From Yinghuangia elevatio (GTDB lineage Bacteria > Actinomycetota > Actinomycetes > Streptomycetales > Streptomycetaceae): a stretch of DNA of 64,000 bases. A program made the translations under genes and the position numbers. The notes beneath the pieces were generated by a model. The model saw nothing but the letters and a program-made list of their open reading frames with translations, did not search any database and was not told the origin of the DNA. This document shows, piece by piece, positions 51,700 to 60,141 of this stretch. The DNA lies in the NCBI RefSeq assembly GCF_040649515.1, contig NZ_JBEZFP010000037.1, positions 5,176-69,175 on the forward strand. Direction: 5' to 3'. Every line of letters begins with the position of its first letter. Position 1 is the stretch's first letter.

Positions 51700-52557
51700 T
51701 CACGAGGCCTTCCGCCAGATGTGGACCTCGGTGGCGGGTTGGCGCTCGGAGAAGAGTTCGTCGGGGGAGGCGCGGCGGAGGAGGTTGCGCAGGTCCGCCT
51801 CGAACTCGGCTCGACGGTCGCCGAATTGGTGAGGGGCGGAGAGTGACATCGAGAACACACGGGCGACGATGTCGTCGCTGGAGCGTTCGAGGGGCTGACC
51901 GCCCGGGGCGATGTGGTGTTCCGGGCCGCGGAAGCCCGCTCGGGCGAAGACCGTCGCCTCGTCGTTCGGCGTGCCGTGCGGCAGCACGCCTCTGCCCGCC
52001 CGGCGGACCGGACCGAGGTAGTCCCTGACCAACTCCGTGACCGCCGCGTGTGGAATCGCCGGATGGGGGAGGCCTTCGACGGACGGCCGTTCCGCGGCGT
52101 CCTTGGGCTTCACGTCCGAGATGTGCAGGAGTACGCCGCCGGGCCGCAACATGTCCCGTACGGTCGCCGCCACCACATCGCGCCGCATCCAGTGGAACGA
52201 CTGGCCGAAGGAGGCAGCCGTGAACGTACCGAGGCCCGCGGGCACTTCCTCGGCACGGGCCCGGGTCCACGACGCCTTGTCCGCGACCCCGGCCTCCTCC
52301 GCCCACCGCCGTGCCTCGGCGATCATTCCGGGGTCGGGGTCGACACCGGCGACCTCGCCGAACAGATGCGCGAGGCCCACAGCGAGCGTCCCCGGCCCGC
52401 AGCCCACGTCGAGCAAGCGGCCCCGGCCGTCGAGGCGCAGCACGTCGGCGAGCATGTCCGCCAGGCCCGGGGCGTACGGCAGGCGCCCACGCCGGTAGTA
52501 CTGGGCGGTGCCCGCGAACAACGTCTCGTCCCACTGCCATTCAGTAGCCATGTCCAC
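51700..52557 (-). CDS. Class I SAM-dependent methyltransferase
   Basis: 285 residues. The SAM-binding motif I is RLLDVGCGPGTLAVGLAHLF, motif II VAGVDPDPGMIAEARRWAEE, then FGQSFHWMRRDVVAATVRDM and LRPGGVLLHISD. The family is the Methyltransf_11/25 type. A start at the second Met (MATEWQWDETLF) is equally good. The substrate is unknown. The 266 bases downstream, towards the ArsR gene, hold nothing recognised. Confidence 0.9.
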   Translation of the reverse strand: MDMATEWQWDETLFAGTAQYYRRGRLPYAPGLADMLADVLRLDGRGRLLDVGCGPGTLAVGLAHLFGEVAGVDPDPGMIAEARRWAEEAGVADKASWTRARAEEVPAGLGTFTAASFGQSFHWMRRDVVAATVRDMLRPGGVLLHISDVKPKDAAERPSVEGLPHPAIPHAAVTELVRDYLGPVRRAGRGVLPHGTPNDEATVFARAGFRGPEHHIAPGGQPLERSSDDIVARVFSMSLSAPHQFGDRRAEFEADLRNLLRRASPDELFSERQPATEVHIWRKAS

Positions 52558-52646
52558 CTGCCGCGTCGAGAGTGTTGAGGACGCCGAAAGCGTCGCGGCG
52601 GCGGTCGGCCGCGCGCCTTTCGGAACCTACAACCGCCCTGGCGCCC

Positions 52647-52880
52647 TCAGGTTCCGATCGGTTTGCGCGTGACGACGGTCATCACCGCGTCCGCCAACCC
52701 GGTGAAAGGCAGCATCTCGAGTCGGCCGTCGATCTCCGCGATGGCCACCACGAAGAGCGCCTCCCAGACCGACGTCAGCAGTTCGAGTGACCGCCAGGGG
52801 TCGCGCAGCCACTGCCGAAAGCTCCCGTCCGCACACGGTGCCTTTGCAGGTGAGGCGAGATCGGGATGATTCGCGTACGA
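52647..52880 (-). pseudogene. Possible coding remnant without start codon
   Basis: The minus strand reads SFRQWLRDPWRSLELLTSVW, EALFVVAIAEIDGRLEMLPF, TGLADAVMTVVTRKPIGT and a stop, which looks protein-like. No good start codon lies upstream. It is not assigned to a family; it may be a decayed gene. Apart from it, the 548 bases before the RiPP precursor hold only promoter space. Confidence 0.25.
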
Positions 52881-53105
52881 ACCCGCCGGCGAGCCCGCGG
52901 ACGGCGCCGCCGAGGGATCCCGAGCCGGGTGAACTTACCGGCGGGCAAAGGTTTCTCGGTGCACCCCGAGCGCCGGTTGGCTGTCCCCGGGGCGCGGGGG
53001 AGTGTCCGTTGAACGCGACGGGGCCGATCCGTGGTCGAACCTGCGAATCCTGCAACTACCGTACGAACGCCACAGCTCGACGGACAGCCGAACAGGGAGT
53101 CGCAC

Positions 53106-53360
53106 ATGCCTTACACCACAACGGTATTGGGCCAGATGGAGACGGTCGGCCGGGCTCGTCCCGCCGCCTGCTCAGCCGACTCGCCGCTCGGCCGGGCACT
53201 GAGCCGGGCAGGCGAAGGAGCGGGCGCGGCGGGCGGCTTCAACAGCTTCGTCTCAGGTGGCTTCAACAGCTTCGTCCCCAAGGGCTTCAACAGCTACGTG
53301 CCCAAGGGGTTCAACAGCTTCGTGTCCGGGGGCTTCAACAGCTACGTCGGCAAGAGCTGA
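53106..53360 (+). CDS. RiPP precursor peptide with five GFNS octapeptide cores
   Basis: 84 residues with AGGGAG upstream of ATG. Residues 1-42 form the leader (MPYTTTVLGQMETVGRARPA onward). From residue 43 an eight-residue unit repeats five times: GGFNSFVS, GGFNSFVP, KGFNSYVP, KGFNSFVS, GGFNSYVG, ending KS. Phe45, 53, 61, 69 and 77 each start an F-N-S triad, matching the F-x-S pattern that FxsB-type radical SAM enzymes convert into a Phe-Ser cyclophane. A matching radical SAM gene starts 135 bases later. Product: a multi-ring or multi-copy triceptide, by inference. Confidence 0.85.
   Translation: MPYTTTVLGQMETVGRARPAACSADSPLGRALSRAGEGAGAAGGFNSFVSGGFNSFVPKGFNSYVPKGFNSFVSGGFNSYVGKS
53232..53351 (+). 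repeat. Five 24-bp tandem units coding the core octapeptides
   Basis: Five in-frame 24-base units centred on GGCTTCAACAGC; variation is concentrated in the last codons (TTC/TAC at the sixth residue; TCA, CCC, CCC, TCC, GGC at the eighth). Synonymous and conservative changes point to selection on the peptide. Confidence 0.9.
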
Positions 53361-53495
53361 CGACTGCCGGTCTGCGGGTCTGCTAGACGCGGCAGCGACA
53401 CGCAAAGTCCGCCGTCCCGCTGCCCTGTTCCCGGTTCACTGGCCCGGCCGCCGACGCGCGGCCGGGCTCGGCATGTGAGGTGAAAGGAGTACGGG

Positions 53496-54740
53496 GTGGA
53501 GCTGTTGCCCACTCCGGCGCGCGCACGAGCGAGCGCCGAATGGCCGGCGAACCTCCCGTCGCACCGGACCTTCGGCGCATTGTGGCGGCTGGTTCCCCTG
53601 CGGCACTTCGTTGTGAAGGTGCACAGCCGCTGCAACCTGTCCTGTGACTACTGCTATCTGTACGAGATGGCCGACCAGTCCTGGCGTGGGGCCAGCAAGG
53701 CGATGTCGCCGGAGGTCGCCGAGCGCACCGCGTACCGGATCGGCGAACACGCGCGTGAGCACCATCTGGACAGCGTGACGGTGATCGTGCACGGCGGCGA
53801 GCCGATGCTGGCGGGCATGGGGCTGATCGGCCGGCTGGCCGAGACGGTGCGCCGGGAAGTCCCGGAGTACACACGTGTAGCGCTGGCGATCCAGACGAAC
53901 GGCCTGATGCTGGACGACGCGAGCCTGGACGCGCTGCACGCGCTCGGCATTTCCGTCGGTGTGAGTCTGGACGGCGGCGAGGCCGCGAACGACCGGCATC
54001 GGCGCTACGCCGACGGCCGGGGCAGCCATGCCGCGGTGGCGGAGGCCATCGACCGGCTCCGGGACCCCTCCCGGCCGGGTTTGTACGGCGGTCTGTTGTG
54101 CACGATCGACCTGGCCAACGATCCGGTGGAGGTCTACGAGGCGCTGCTCTCGCACGCCCCGCCCGCCATGGACTTCCTTCTTCCGCACGGAAGTTGGGAC
54201 ACGCCGCCGCCGGGGCGGGACGCCGACCCGTCGACCGCGCCGTACGGGGACTGGCTGGCCGCCGCGTTCGACCGCTGGTACGACGTGGAGCAGGCGGAAA
54301 CGAGTGTGCGCCTCTTCGAGGACACCCTCGCGCTGCTGCTGGGCGGCCCCAGCAGCTCCGAGCAGCTCGGCCCGGGCCCGGCCACCGTGGTGGTCGTCGA
54401 CACCGACGGCATGATCGAGCAGGTGGACACGCTCAAGGCCGTGTACGACGGCGCGGCCGTCACCGGCATGTCGGTGGGCTCCCACTCGTTCGACGACGCG
54501 CTGCGCCACCCGTCGATGGCGGCACGGCAGTTGGGGCTCGCCGGCCTCGGCGCGACGTGCCGGGCCTGTCAGGTGCGCGACGTCTGCGGCGGCGGGTACT
54601 TCACCCACCGCCACCGCGCGGGGACGGGGTTCGGCGGCCCGTCCGTGTACTGCCCGGATCTGATCCGGTTCATCGAGCACGTACGCGGCCGTGTGGCCGC
54701 GGATCTGGTGGGGGCACGTAACGTGGAGGGAATGGCGTGA
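53496..54740 (+). CDS. fxsB: FxsB-type cyclophane-forming radical SAM/SPASM maturase
   Basis: 414 residues, GTG start behind AAGGAG. The 4Fe-4S motif is C46-NLS-C50-DY-C53, followed by YLYEMADQSWRGASKAMSPE, a hallmark of the FxsB group, and HGGEPML at 100-106. SAM-binding parts include LAIQTNGLMLDDASLDALHA and VGVSLDGGEAANDRHRRYAD. The C-terminal SPASM-like segment has CRACQVRDVCGGGYF and a last Cys in VYCPDLIRF. It should link aromatic side chains to residue +2 in the precursor before it. The C-terminal beta-hydroxylase-like extension of some FxsB proteins is absent. Confidence 0.9.
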   Translation: MELLPTPARARASAEWPANLPSHRTFGALWRLVPLRHFVVKVHSRCNLSCDYCYLYEMADQSWRGASKAMSPEVAERTAYRIGEHAREHHLDSVTVIVHGGEPMLAGMGLIGRLAETVRREVPEYTRVALAIQTNGLMLDDASLDALHALGISVGVSLDGGEAANDRHRRYADGRGSHAAVAEAIDRLRDPSRPGLYGGLLCTIDLANDPVEVYEALLSHAPPAMDFLLPHGSWDTPPPGRDADPSTAPYGDWLAAAFDRWYDVEQAETSVRLFEDTLALLLGGPSSSEQLGPGPATVVVVDTDGMIEQVDTLKAVYDGAAVTGMSVGSHSFDDALRHPSMAARQLGLAGLGATCRACQVRDVCGGGYFTHRHRAGTGFGGPSVYCPDLIRFIEHVRGRVAADLVGARNVEGMA

Positions 54741-55642
54741 GTTCGGGAATCGGCGGCGGAGACTCGCGGCTGGTGGAGGCGGCCTTCGGCTCCCGGATCG
54801 ACGTGGCGACGCCCAAGCCCCCGGAGGCTCGGCCGTGGCTGGTCAGGGAACTGGTCGGGATGCTCCGGGACATCGGGGTCGTCGCGGGCGACGTCCTGAT
54901 GGTGCACAGCACACTGCGGGGCGTCGGCCCGGTGGAGGGCGGCGCGCAGGGGGTGCTCGCGGCCCTGCTGGAAGCGGTCGGCCCGTGCGGCACGCTGGTG
55001 ATGCCGGCCTACACCGAGGAGAACTCCGACACGTCGTGGGCGTTCCTGCGCGCGACGGACGGGCTCAGCGAGTCGGAGCGGGAGGCGTACAAGCGCGCGA
55101 TGCCGCCGTTCGATCCGATGTGGACGGCCGCGTCGCGGACCATGGGGGCGTTGCCGGAAGTGCTCCGCCGGACCCCGGGGGCGGTCCGCAGCTCGCATCC
55201 GCAGGCGTCGTTCGCGGCGATCGGGCTGCTGGCGGACGGCATCATGCGTCACCACAATCCGGCGTCGCACTTCGGTGAGCAGTCGCCGCTGGCCCGGCTC
55301 TACTCGCTGCCGGACGCGAAGGTGCTGATGCTGGGCACGGCATTCGTGACCTTCAGCGCGTTCCATCTGGCGGAGTACCTCCAGCCCAAGCTGGCCACCC
55401 GGCAGTACCGGTGTGTGATTCCGGACGGGCTGGGGCGTGCGATGTGGTTCACGTACGAGGACGTGGTCCTGGACCTGCGCGACTTCGACCGGATCGGCGC
55501 CGCGATGCTGGAGCACCTGGCGACGGGCGAGGGGTACATCGGTTCCGCCCGGTCGCTGCTCGTGCCCCTGGCACCGGCGGTAGCCTTCGGCATCGACTGG
55601 ATGGCCCGCAACCGAGCGGACGGCCAGGCGGCGGTGGCCTGA
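54737..55642 (+). CDS. AAC(3)-family N-acetyltransferase
   Basis: 301 residues; its GTG overlaps the maturase stop (GTGA). The family core is visible: GVVAGDVLMVHSTLRGVGPV, CGTLVMPAYTEENSDTSWAF, PFDPMWTAASRTMGALPEVL, RTPGAVRSSHPQASFAAIGL, HFGEQSPLARLYSLPDAKVL. AAC(3) enzymes acetylate 3-amino groups of aminoglycosides, but coupling to a RiPP maturase makes acetylation of the peptide (Lys side chain or N-terminus) more likely. Core lysines at positions 59, 67 and 83 are possible targets. Confidence 0.88.
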   Translation: MSSGIGGGDSRLVEAAFGSRIDVATPKPPEARPWLVRELVGMLRDIGVVAGDVLMVHSTLRGVGPVEGGAQGVLAALLEAVGPCGTLVMPAYTEENSDTSWAFLRATDGLSESEREAYKRAMPPFDPMWTAASRTMGALPEVLRRTPGAVRSSHPQASFAAIGLLADGIMRHHNPASHFGEQSPLARLYSLPDAKVLMLGTAFVTFSAFHLAEYLQPKLATRQYRCVIPDGLGRAMWFTYEDVVLDLRDFDRIGAAMLEHLATGEGYIGSARSLLVPLAPAVAFGIDWMARNRADGQAAVA

Positions 55643-55756
55643 CAGGTCTTTTCGAGATCCGCGAATCCGCGCCGTCCCGGGCGGGTTTGCGGATCTCGAC
55701 GTGTTGGCCGGCAAACCTTGAAGGTTGCGGGGCGGACGGCTATCGTCCCGGGCGGT

Positions 55757-55772
55757 ACGAACGATCGTTAGT
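55757..55772. promoter_or_regulatory. Palindrome ACgAACGATCGTTaGT upstream of P450
   Basis: A perfect 10-base core AACGATCGTT (55760-55769) inside a 16-base palindrome with one mismatched pair, 32 bases before the P450 start. It is a likely TetR-type operator; the TetR gene at 58131 is a candidate binder. Confidence 0.55.
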
Positions 55773-55803
55773 CCGATTTGTCGTCAAGCCCCGGGAGCCG
55801 GCC

Positions 55804-57018
55804 ATGGCCACCGACCACCGCCCCTCGCCCCCGCCGGGTGCCGACCCGCTCGCGGGCGACCTCGCCGCCAGGTACCAGGGGATGGCCGACGTACGCGCGG
55901 GCGCGGGGCACGTCGCCACCGCCATGGGCCGCTACTTCGCCACCGAGGAAGCCGTACGCCAAGGGCTCCGCGAAGTCGACCGGTTCGTCGGCTCGATGGT
56001 CGACACCTCCGCCCTCCCCCCGGACGAAGTGATCCTGCCCGCGGTGCCGGAGCCCGAACACGGCCGCCTGCGCGCCATCGTCAACTCGGTGATAGCCGCC
56101 CGCCACCTCGACGGCGTCCTCCCGTTCATCCGCGACACCTCCGCCGAACTGGTGGCGGCCGCCCTCGCCGCGGCGTCCGACGGCCGCCCCGTCGACCTGG
56201 TCGAGGCACTCGCCGACCCGCTGCCCACCGTGGTGATCGCCCACGTGCTCGGGGTGTCGCCGGACGACCGGGACCGCTTCCGGCAGTGGTCCGACGAACT
56301 CCTCGCCGCCCAGGGCCGCGGCGCCGACGGCGATCTCGCCCGGACGCACCCCGAGTTCGCCGCGTACGTGCAACGCGAGATCGACAGCCGACGGGCCGCC
56401 GCGGACCCGCCCGACGACGTCATCACCCGACTGATCCACGGCGAAACCGCCGACGGCGCACGGCTGTCCGACGCCGCCGTGCGCACCCAGACCATGTTCC
56501 TGATCGTCGCGGGCAACGAGACCACCCGGAACCTGATCGGCAACTGCCTGCGCACGCTCGCCGAACGGCCCGACATGTACGCCGCGGTCCGCGCCGACCG
56601 CGCGCTCGTGGACGTCGTCGTCGAGGAGTCGCTGCGGCACGACTCGCCCGTCCAGATCCTGGCCCGCCAGGCGCTGGCCGACGGGTCACTCGGCGGATGC
56701 CCCGTGGCCGGCGGCGAACGCGTCGTCTTCGGCATCGCCTCCGCCAACCGCGACGCGTCGCGGCACGCCGACGCCGACACCTTCCGGCTCGACCGCCCCT
56801 ACCCCCGCGACCACCTGGCCTTCGGCACCGGTGCACACGTGTGCCCGGGCGCCGCGCTGGCCCGCGCCGAGGCGACCGCGATTCTCCACGAGCTCTGCGA
56901 GCGGGTCGAATCCCTGGTACTCGCCCCGGACTTCGTGCCCCGGCCCAACCCGGTCTTCTGGGCGCTCGGGCAGCGCTCCCTGCCGTGCGTGGTGACGCCT
57001 GCGGGTGGCGCCGGGTGA
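55804..57018 (+). CDS. Cytochrome P450
   Basis: 404 residues. I-helix VAGNETTRNLIGN (AGNET at 236-240), E-x-x-R at E275-R278, and haem loop FGTGAHVCPGAALARAE with Cys347. There is no membrane anchor, as in soluble bacterial P450s. It is first in a group with the FMN hydroxyacid oxidase, overlapping its start by GTGA. Ferredoxin partners are not in the window. A catabolic hydroxylation is inferred from neighbours. Confidence 0.94.
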   Translation: MATDHRPSPPPGADPLAGDLAARYQGMADVRAGAGHVATAMGRYFATEEAVRQGLREVDRFVGSMVDTSALPPDEVILPAVPEPEHGRLRAIVNSVIAARHLDGVLPFIRDTSAELVAAALAAASDGRPVDLVEALADPLPTVVIAHVLGVSPDDRDRFRQWSDELLAAQGRGADGDLARTHPEFAAYVQREIDSRRAAADPPDDVITRLIHGETADGARLSDAAVRTQTMFLIVAGNETTRNLIGNCLRTLAERPDMYAAVRADRALVDVVVEESLRHDSPVQILARQALADGSLGGCPVAGGERVVFGIASANRDASRHADADTFRLDRPYPRDHLAFGTGAHVCPGAALARAEATAILHELCERVESLVLAPDFVPRPNPVFWALGQRSLPCVVTPAGGAG

Positions 57019-58103
57019 GCGCCGTCGGCCCTGAAGCTCCCGACCTCTCGGCGGCGCGGCGGCACGCGGCCGCGGCCGTGTTGGACGCGGGCACGCTCGC
57101 GTACATCGACGGCGGCAGTGGGCTGGAGGAGACGCTGCGGGCGAACACCGCCGCGTGGCGCCGACTCGCCCTGCAACCACGCGTGTTGCGCGACATGACG
57201 GTAGTGGAGACCGCCACGACGCTGCTCGGCGCGCCGGTAGCCGCTCCCGTCGCGCTCGCACCCACCGCGATGCACCTGCTTGCCGACCCGGAGGGCGAAG
57301 CCGCCACCGCCCGCGCCGCCGAACGGACCGGCACGCTGCTGGTCGCGTCCCAGGCGGCGAACCGCTCCTGGCAGGAGATCGCCGACGCGGCCCCCGGTGC
57401 CCTGCGCTGGACCCAGATGTACATGCTGCGAGACCGCGGCCTCACCCGCGAACTCGCGGCCTACGCAAAGGATTCCGGCAGCCGCGCGATCGTCCTGTGC
57501 GTCGACGGTGTGGCACTGCCGCGCAGATCCCGCATGGACGGGAACGCCTTCGTGCCACCGGACGGCATGCCGTTCCCCAACCTCGCACCCGCCTCGGCCC
57601 GTGGCCGAGGGGTGGAACTAGGCGCCGCGGTGTCGGCGTTCGACCCCGCGGTGACCTTCGCCGACCTGGCCCTCGTCAAGGAGTGGTCGGGACTGCCCCT
57701 GGTCGTCAAGGGGGTGCTGCACGCCCGCGACGCGGTGGAGTGTGTGGACGCCGGCGCGGACGCCATCGCGGTCTCCAACCACGGCGGCCGGCAACTCGAC
57801 GGCTGCGTGGCCACGGCCGACGTCCTGGCCGAGATCGCGGACGCGGTGGGCGCGCGGGCCGAGGTCTACGTCGACGGAGGCATCCGTACCGGGCCCGATG
57901 TCGTCAAGGCGCTCGCGCTGGGAGCGCGCGCCGCCTTCGTCGGCCGCCCGGCGCTGTGGGCGTTGGCCGCGGGCGGCACCGAGGGGCTGGCTTCGTACCT
58001 GGGGGAACTGCAGGAAGACGTACGCCGCACGCTCGCGTTCTGCGGCTGCACGTCCCCGGATGCCGTCCGCGGCGACCACGTGCGGCTGCGCCCGGGCCCG
58101 TGA
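57015..58103 (+). CDS. FMN-dependent alpha-hydroxy-acid oxidase/dehydrogenase
   Basis: 362 residues, GTG start in overlap with the P450. It follows lactate oxidase/mandelate dehydrogenase: VAAPVALAPTAMHLLADPEG, RWTQMYMLRDRGL (active Tyr), LPLVVKGVL (Lys), AIAVSNHGGRQLDGCVATAD with the catalytic His, and VYVDGGIRTGPDVVKALALG with the substrate Arg. It oxidises an alpha-hydroxy acid to the keto acid. It ends 27 bases from the convergent TetR gene. Confidence 0.9.
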   Translation: MSAVGPEAPDLSAARRHAAAAVLDAGTLAYIDGGSGLEETLRANTAAWRRLALQPRVLRDMTVVETATTLLGAPVAAPVALAPTAMHLLADPEGEAATARAAERTGTLLVASQAANRSWQEIADAAPGALRWTQMYMLRDRGLTRELAAYAKDSGSRAIVLCVDGVALPRRSRMDGNAFVPPDGMPFPNLAPASARGRGVELGAAVSAFDPAVTFADLALVKEWSGLPLVVKGVLHARDAVECVDAGADAIAVSNHGGRQLDGCVATADVLAEIADAVGARAEVYVDGGIRTGPDVVKALALGARAAFVGRPALWALAAGGTEGLASYLGELQEDVRRTLAFCGCTSPDAVRGDHVRLRPGP

Positions 58104-58130
58104 AGTCTCCGCCGGCTGAGCCGACCGCGC

Positions 58131-58766
58131 TCAACCGCGCGGGCGGAGACCGTCCAGAAGCAGGGTGACGAGCGTCTCCGCCCCTGAGGGCGAGGCAGCC
58201 GAAGCGGTATCGGTCCCGGCCTCGGCCGACGGCGCCGCTGACGCGTCCGGGGCGTCGAAGCGCCGGTCCAGCGACCCGTGCAGCGCGCTGAAGACCACGC
58301 GCAGCACCTCGCCTGGGTCGAGCCCGCCGCGCAGCGACCCGTCGGCGATCCCGGCCGCGAGCACGTCCGCCCACAGCGCCCGCCCGGCGTCGCGGCGGGC
58401 GACGACCGCGGTGAGCTCCGGCGTCCGCCGGATGTACGTCCAACTGTTCGACAGCGTCAGGAACTCGTCGGGGTACATCCCGGCCACGCCCAGACTCGCC
58501 CGGATCATGGCCGCGAGCCGGGTGCCCCCGTCGCCCGGCCCGCCCGCCTCGTCCGGAAGCACCCGGTCCAGGGCGTCCAGGTAGCGGCCGACGATGTGCA
58601 GCAACATGTCGTTCTTGTCGCTCACGTGGTTGTAGAGCGACGACGGCCGCATCCCGCACGCGTCGGCGATGTCGCGGACGGACGTGCCGTGGAACCCGCG
58701 CTCCGCGAACAGCGCCGCGGCGGTCTGGAGCACCCGGTCGCGGGCGGAGGTCTGGGTACGCGTCAC
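58131..58766 (-). CDS. TetR-family transcriptional regulator
   Basis: 211 residues from GTG 58766. HTH: ARDRVLQTAAALFAERGFHG, TSVRDIADACGMRPSSLYNH, VSDKNDMLLHIVGRYLDAL. The ligand domain has SNSWTYIRRTPELTAVVARR and a Ser/Ala-rich end. It lies between two operons of oxidative enzymes and may control both through AACGATCGTT-type sites. Longer upstream frames pass through repeats and are not taken as coding. Confidence 0.88.
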   Translation of the reverse strand: MTRTQTSARDRVLQTAAALFAERGFHGTSVRDIADACGMRPSSLYNHVSDKNDMLLHIVGRYLDALDRVLPDEAGGPGDGGTRLAAMIRASLGVAGMYPDEFLTLSNSWTYIRRTPELTAVVARRDAGRALWADVLAAGIADGSLRGGLDPGEVLRVVFSALHGSLDRRFDAPDASAAPSAEAGTDTASAASPSGAETLVTLLLDGLRPRG

Positions 58767-58812
58767 CCCTCCATCATCCCGGCTCGCCAACCGCGGCCCA
58801 CCGTCGGCCCGC

Positions 58813-58901
58813 CGCGGTTGCCCTGCCGGGGTGCTCTGCCGCGGTTGCCTTGTCGGCGGTTCCCTTGTCGGCGGCTGCCCTGCCGTGGTTGCCCTGCCGC
58901 G
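58813..58901. repeat. 15-bp degenerate tandem repeats
   Basis: About six units of the type GCGGTTGCCCTGCCG / GCGGTTGCCTTGTCG / GCGGTTCCCTTGTCG in the divergent region before the TetR gene. No protein-like reading was found in either direction that would explain them. Confidence 0.7.
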
Positions 58902-58953
58902 CCGGACCCCTCGCAGGCGCTCGACCGCCGCGGCCTCCCGCACCCGCAGCCAC

Positions 58954-58992
58954 GCGGTCCGCCGAACGGCCGCCGACCGTTCGGCGGACCGC
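58954..58992. promoter_or_regulatory. 16-bp-arm perfect hairpin in the TetR/MBL divergent region
   Basis: GCGGTCCGCCGAACGG (58954-58969) and CCGTTCGGCGGACCGC (58977-58992), perfect, 7-base loop, about 98 bases before the MBL gene start. It could be a terminator insulating the two promoters, an attenuator or an operator. Confidence 0.6.
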
Positions 58993-59089
58993 GGCCATCA
59001 GGAACCATGGCCAAGTACGGCGTTGGGTAGGAGCACAGGGCGAGAGCCGCCTATCACCGCAGAATGCCCACGCCGAGGAGTGCCCGCCC

Positions 59090-60049
59090 ATGAGCAAGCC
59101 GTTCGCGTCGTCCGCCGACCTCGGCGAGAAGCAGCGCACGCTGGAGGTGCTCGCCGACGGCGTCTACGCGCTGACCGCCGAAGGGGATCCCAACGTCGGC
59201 GCGATCGAGGCCGACGACTTCGTCGTGTGCTTCGACGCGCTCGCGACCCCGGTCGCCGCCCGCGAATGGCTCGCGATGCTGCGCGAGCACACCGACAAGC
59301 CGGTGGGCTTCGTGGTCCTCTCCCACTACCACGCGGTCCGCACGCTCGGCGCAAGCGCGTTCGACGCCAAGGTCGTCCTCGCGCACCGGAACACCCGGGA
59401 CCTGATCGACGAACGAGGCAGGCAGGACTGGGAGTCCGAGTACGCCCGCATGCCGCGCCTGTTCAAGGAACCCGGGTCGATCCCGGGACTCACCCGGCCC
59501 AACCTCACCTTCGCCGACAACTTCACCATCGGCCGCGGCGTCGGGCGGGGGCCCCTCGTCCTCGAATACTGCGGACGCGGGCACACCGAAGGCGACATCG
59601 TCGCGTGGCTGCCCGAGGAGCGCATCCTGTTCGCCGGCGACCTCGTGGAATCACAGGCGGCGCTCTACACGGGAGACGCCTTCCATCGTGACTGGGCGAC
59701 CGAAACCCTGGACAGGGTCGCCGACTTCCCGGCCGAGACACTGGTCGGCGGACGCGGCGCGGTCGCCCGCGGGCGTCCCGCCGTCGAAGCGGCGGTCGCC
59801 CAGACCCGGCACTTCCTCGACGTCATGATCGAACTCGTCGACGGCGTACGCCGCGAAGGCGGCACGCTCAAGGACGCGTTCACCGCGGTGCATCGCGAAC
59901 TCGCCCCGCAGTACGGCCGCTGGCCGATCTTCGAGCACTGCCTCCCGTTCGACGTGTCCCGCCTCTGGGACGAACTGTCCGGCATCGAGCGACCCCGCAT
60001 CTGGACCGCCGAGCGCGACCGCGAGGTGTGGGCGGCACTCCAGGACTGA
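59090..60049 (+). CDS. MBL-fold hydrolase with degenerate HxHxDH motif
   Basis: 319 residues. The metallo-beta-lactamase frame is present: VLADGVYALTAEGDPNVGAI, VVLSHYHAVRTLGASAFDAK, LEYCGRGHTEGDIVAWLPEE, RILFAGDLVESQ. The usual HxHxDH reads H79-Y-H81-A-V-R, so the second-metal ligands Asp and His are Val and Arg; the GHT histidine and GD aspartate remain. It may be a mono-metal lactonase or esterase. It heads the rightmost plus-strand operon. Confidence 0.85.
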   Translation: MSKPFASSADLGEKQRTLEVLADGVYALTAEGDPNVGAIEADDFVVCFDALATPVAAREWLAMLREHTDKPVGFVVLSHYHAVRTLGASAFDAKVVLAHRNTRDLIDERGRQDWESEYARMPRLFKEPGSIPGLTRPNLTFADNFTIGRGVGRGPLVLEYCGRGHTEGDIVAWLPEERILFAGDLVESQAALYTGDAFHRDWATETLDRVADFPAETLVGGRGAVARGRPAVEAAVAQTRHFLDVMIELVDGVRREGGTLKDAFTAVHRELAPQYGRWPIFEHCLPFDVSRLWDELSGIERPRIWTAERDREVWAALQD

Positions 60050-60141
60050 AACCGCGCGACACGAACCGGTCCGCGAACTGTCGGCCGTCCCCCGGGAACC
60101 GGCCGACAGGCGGACCCGCCGACGAGGAGGCACGTACATCC

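Noticed and set aside
53232..53351. 24-bp tandem repeats as a CRISPR-like array
   Set aside because: Units abut with no spacers and are in frame inside a ribosome-site-led gene beside a radical SAM maturase.
54737..55642. Plain aminoglycoside resistance as the role of the AAC(3)-fold protein
   Set aside because: The GTGA overlap with a RiPP maturase makes a peptide-tailoring role more likely, although resistance cannot be excluded.
58813..58901. 15-bp repeats as CRISPR
   Set aside because: Units are too short, degenerate and lack spacers; no cas genes are near.
58767..58943. N-terminal extension of the TetR protein
   Set aside because: The open frame continues upstream into repeats giving Arg/Pro/Gln-rich sequence; the HTH begins just after GTG 58766 as usual in the family.
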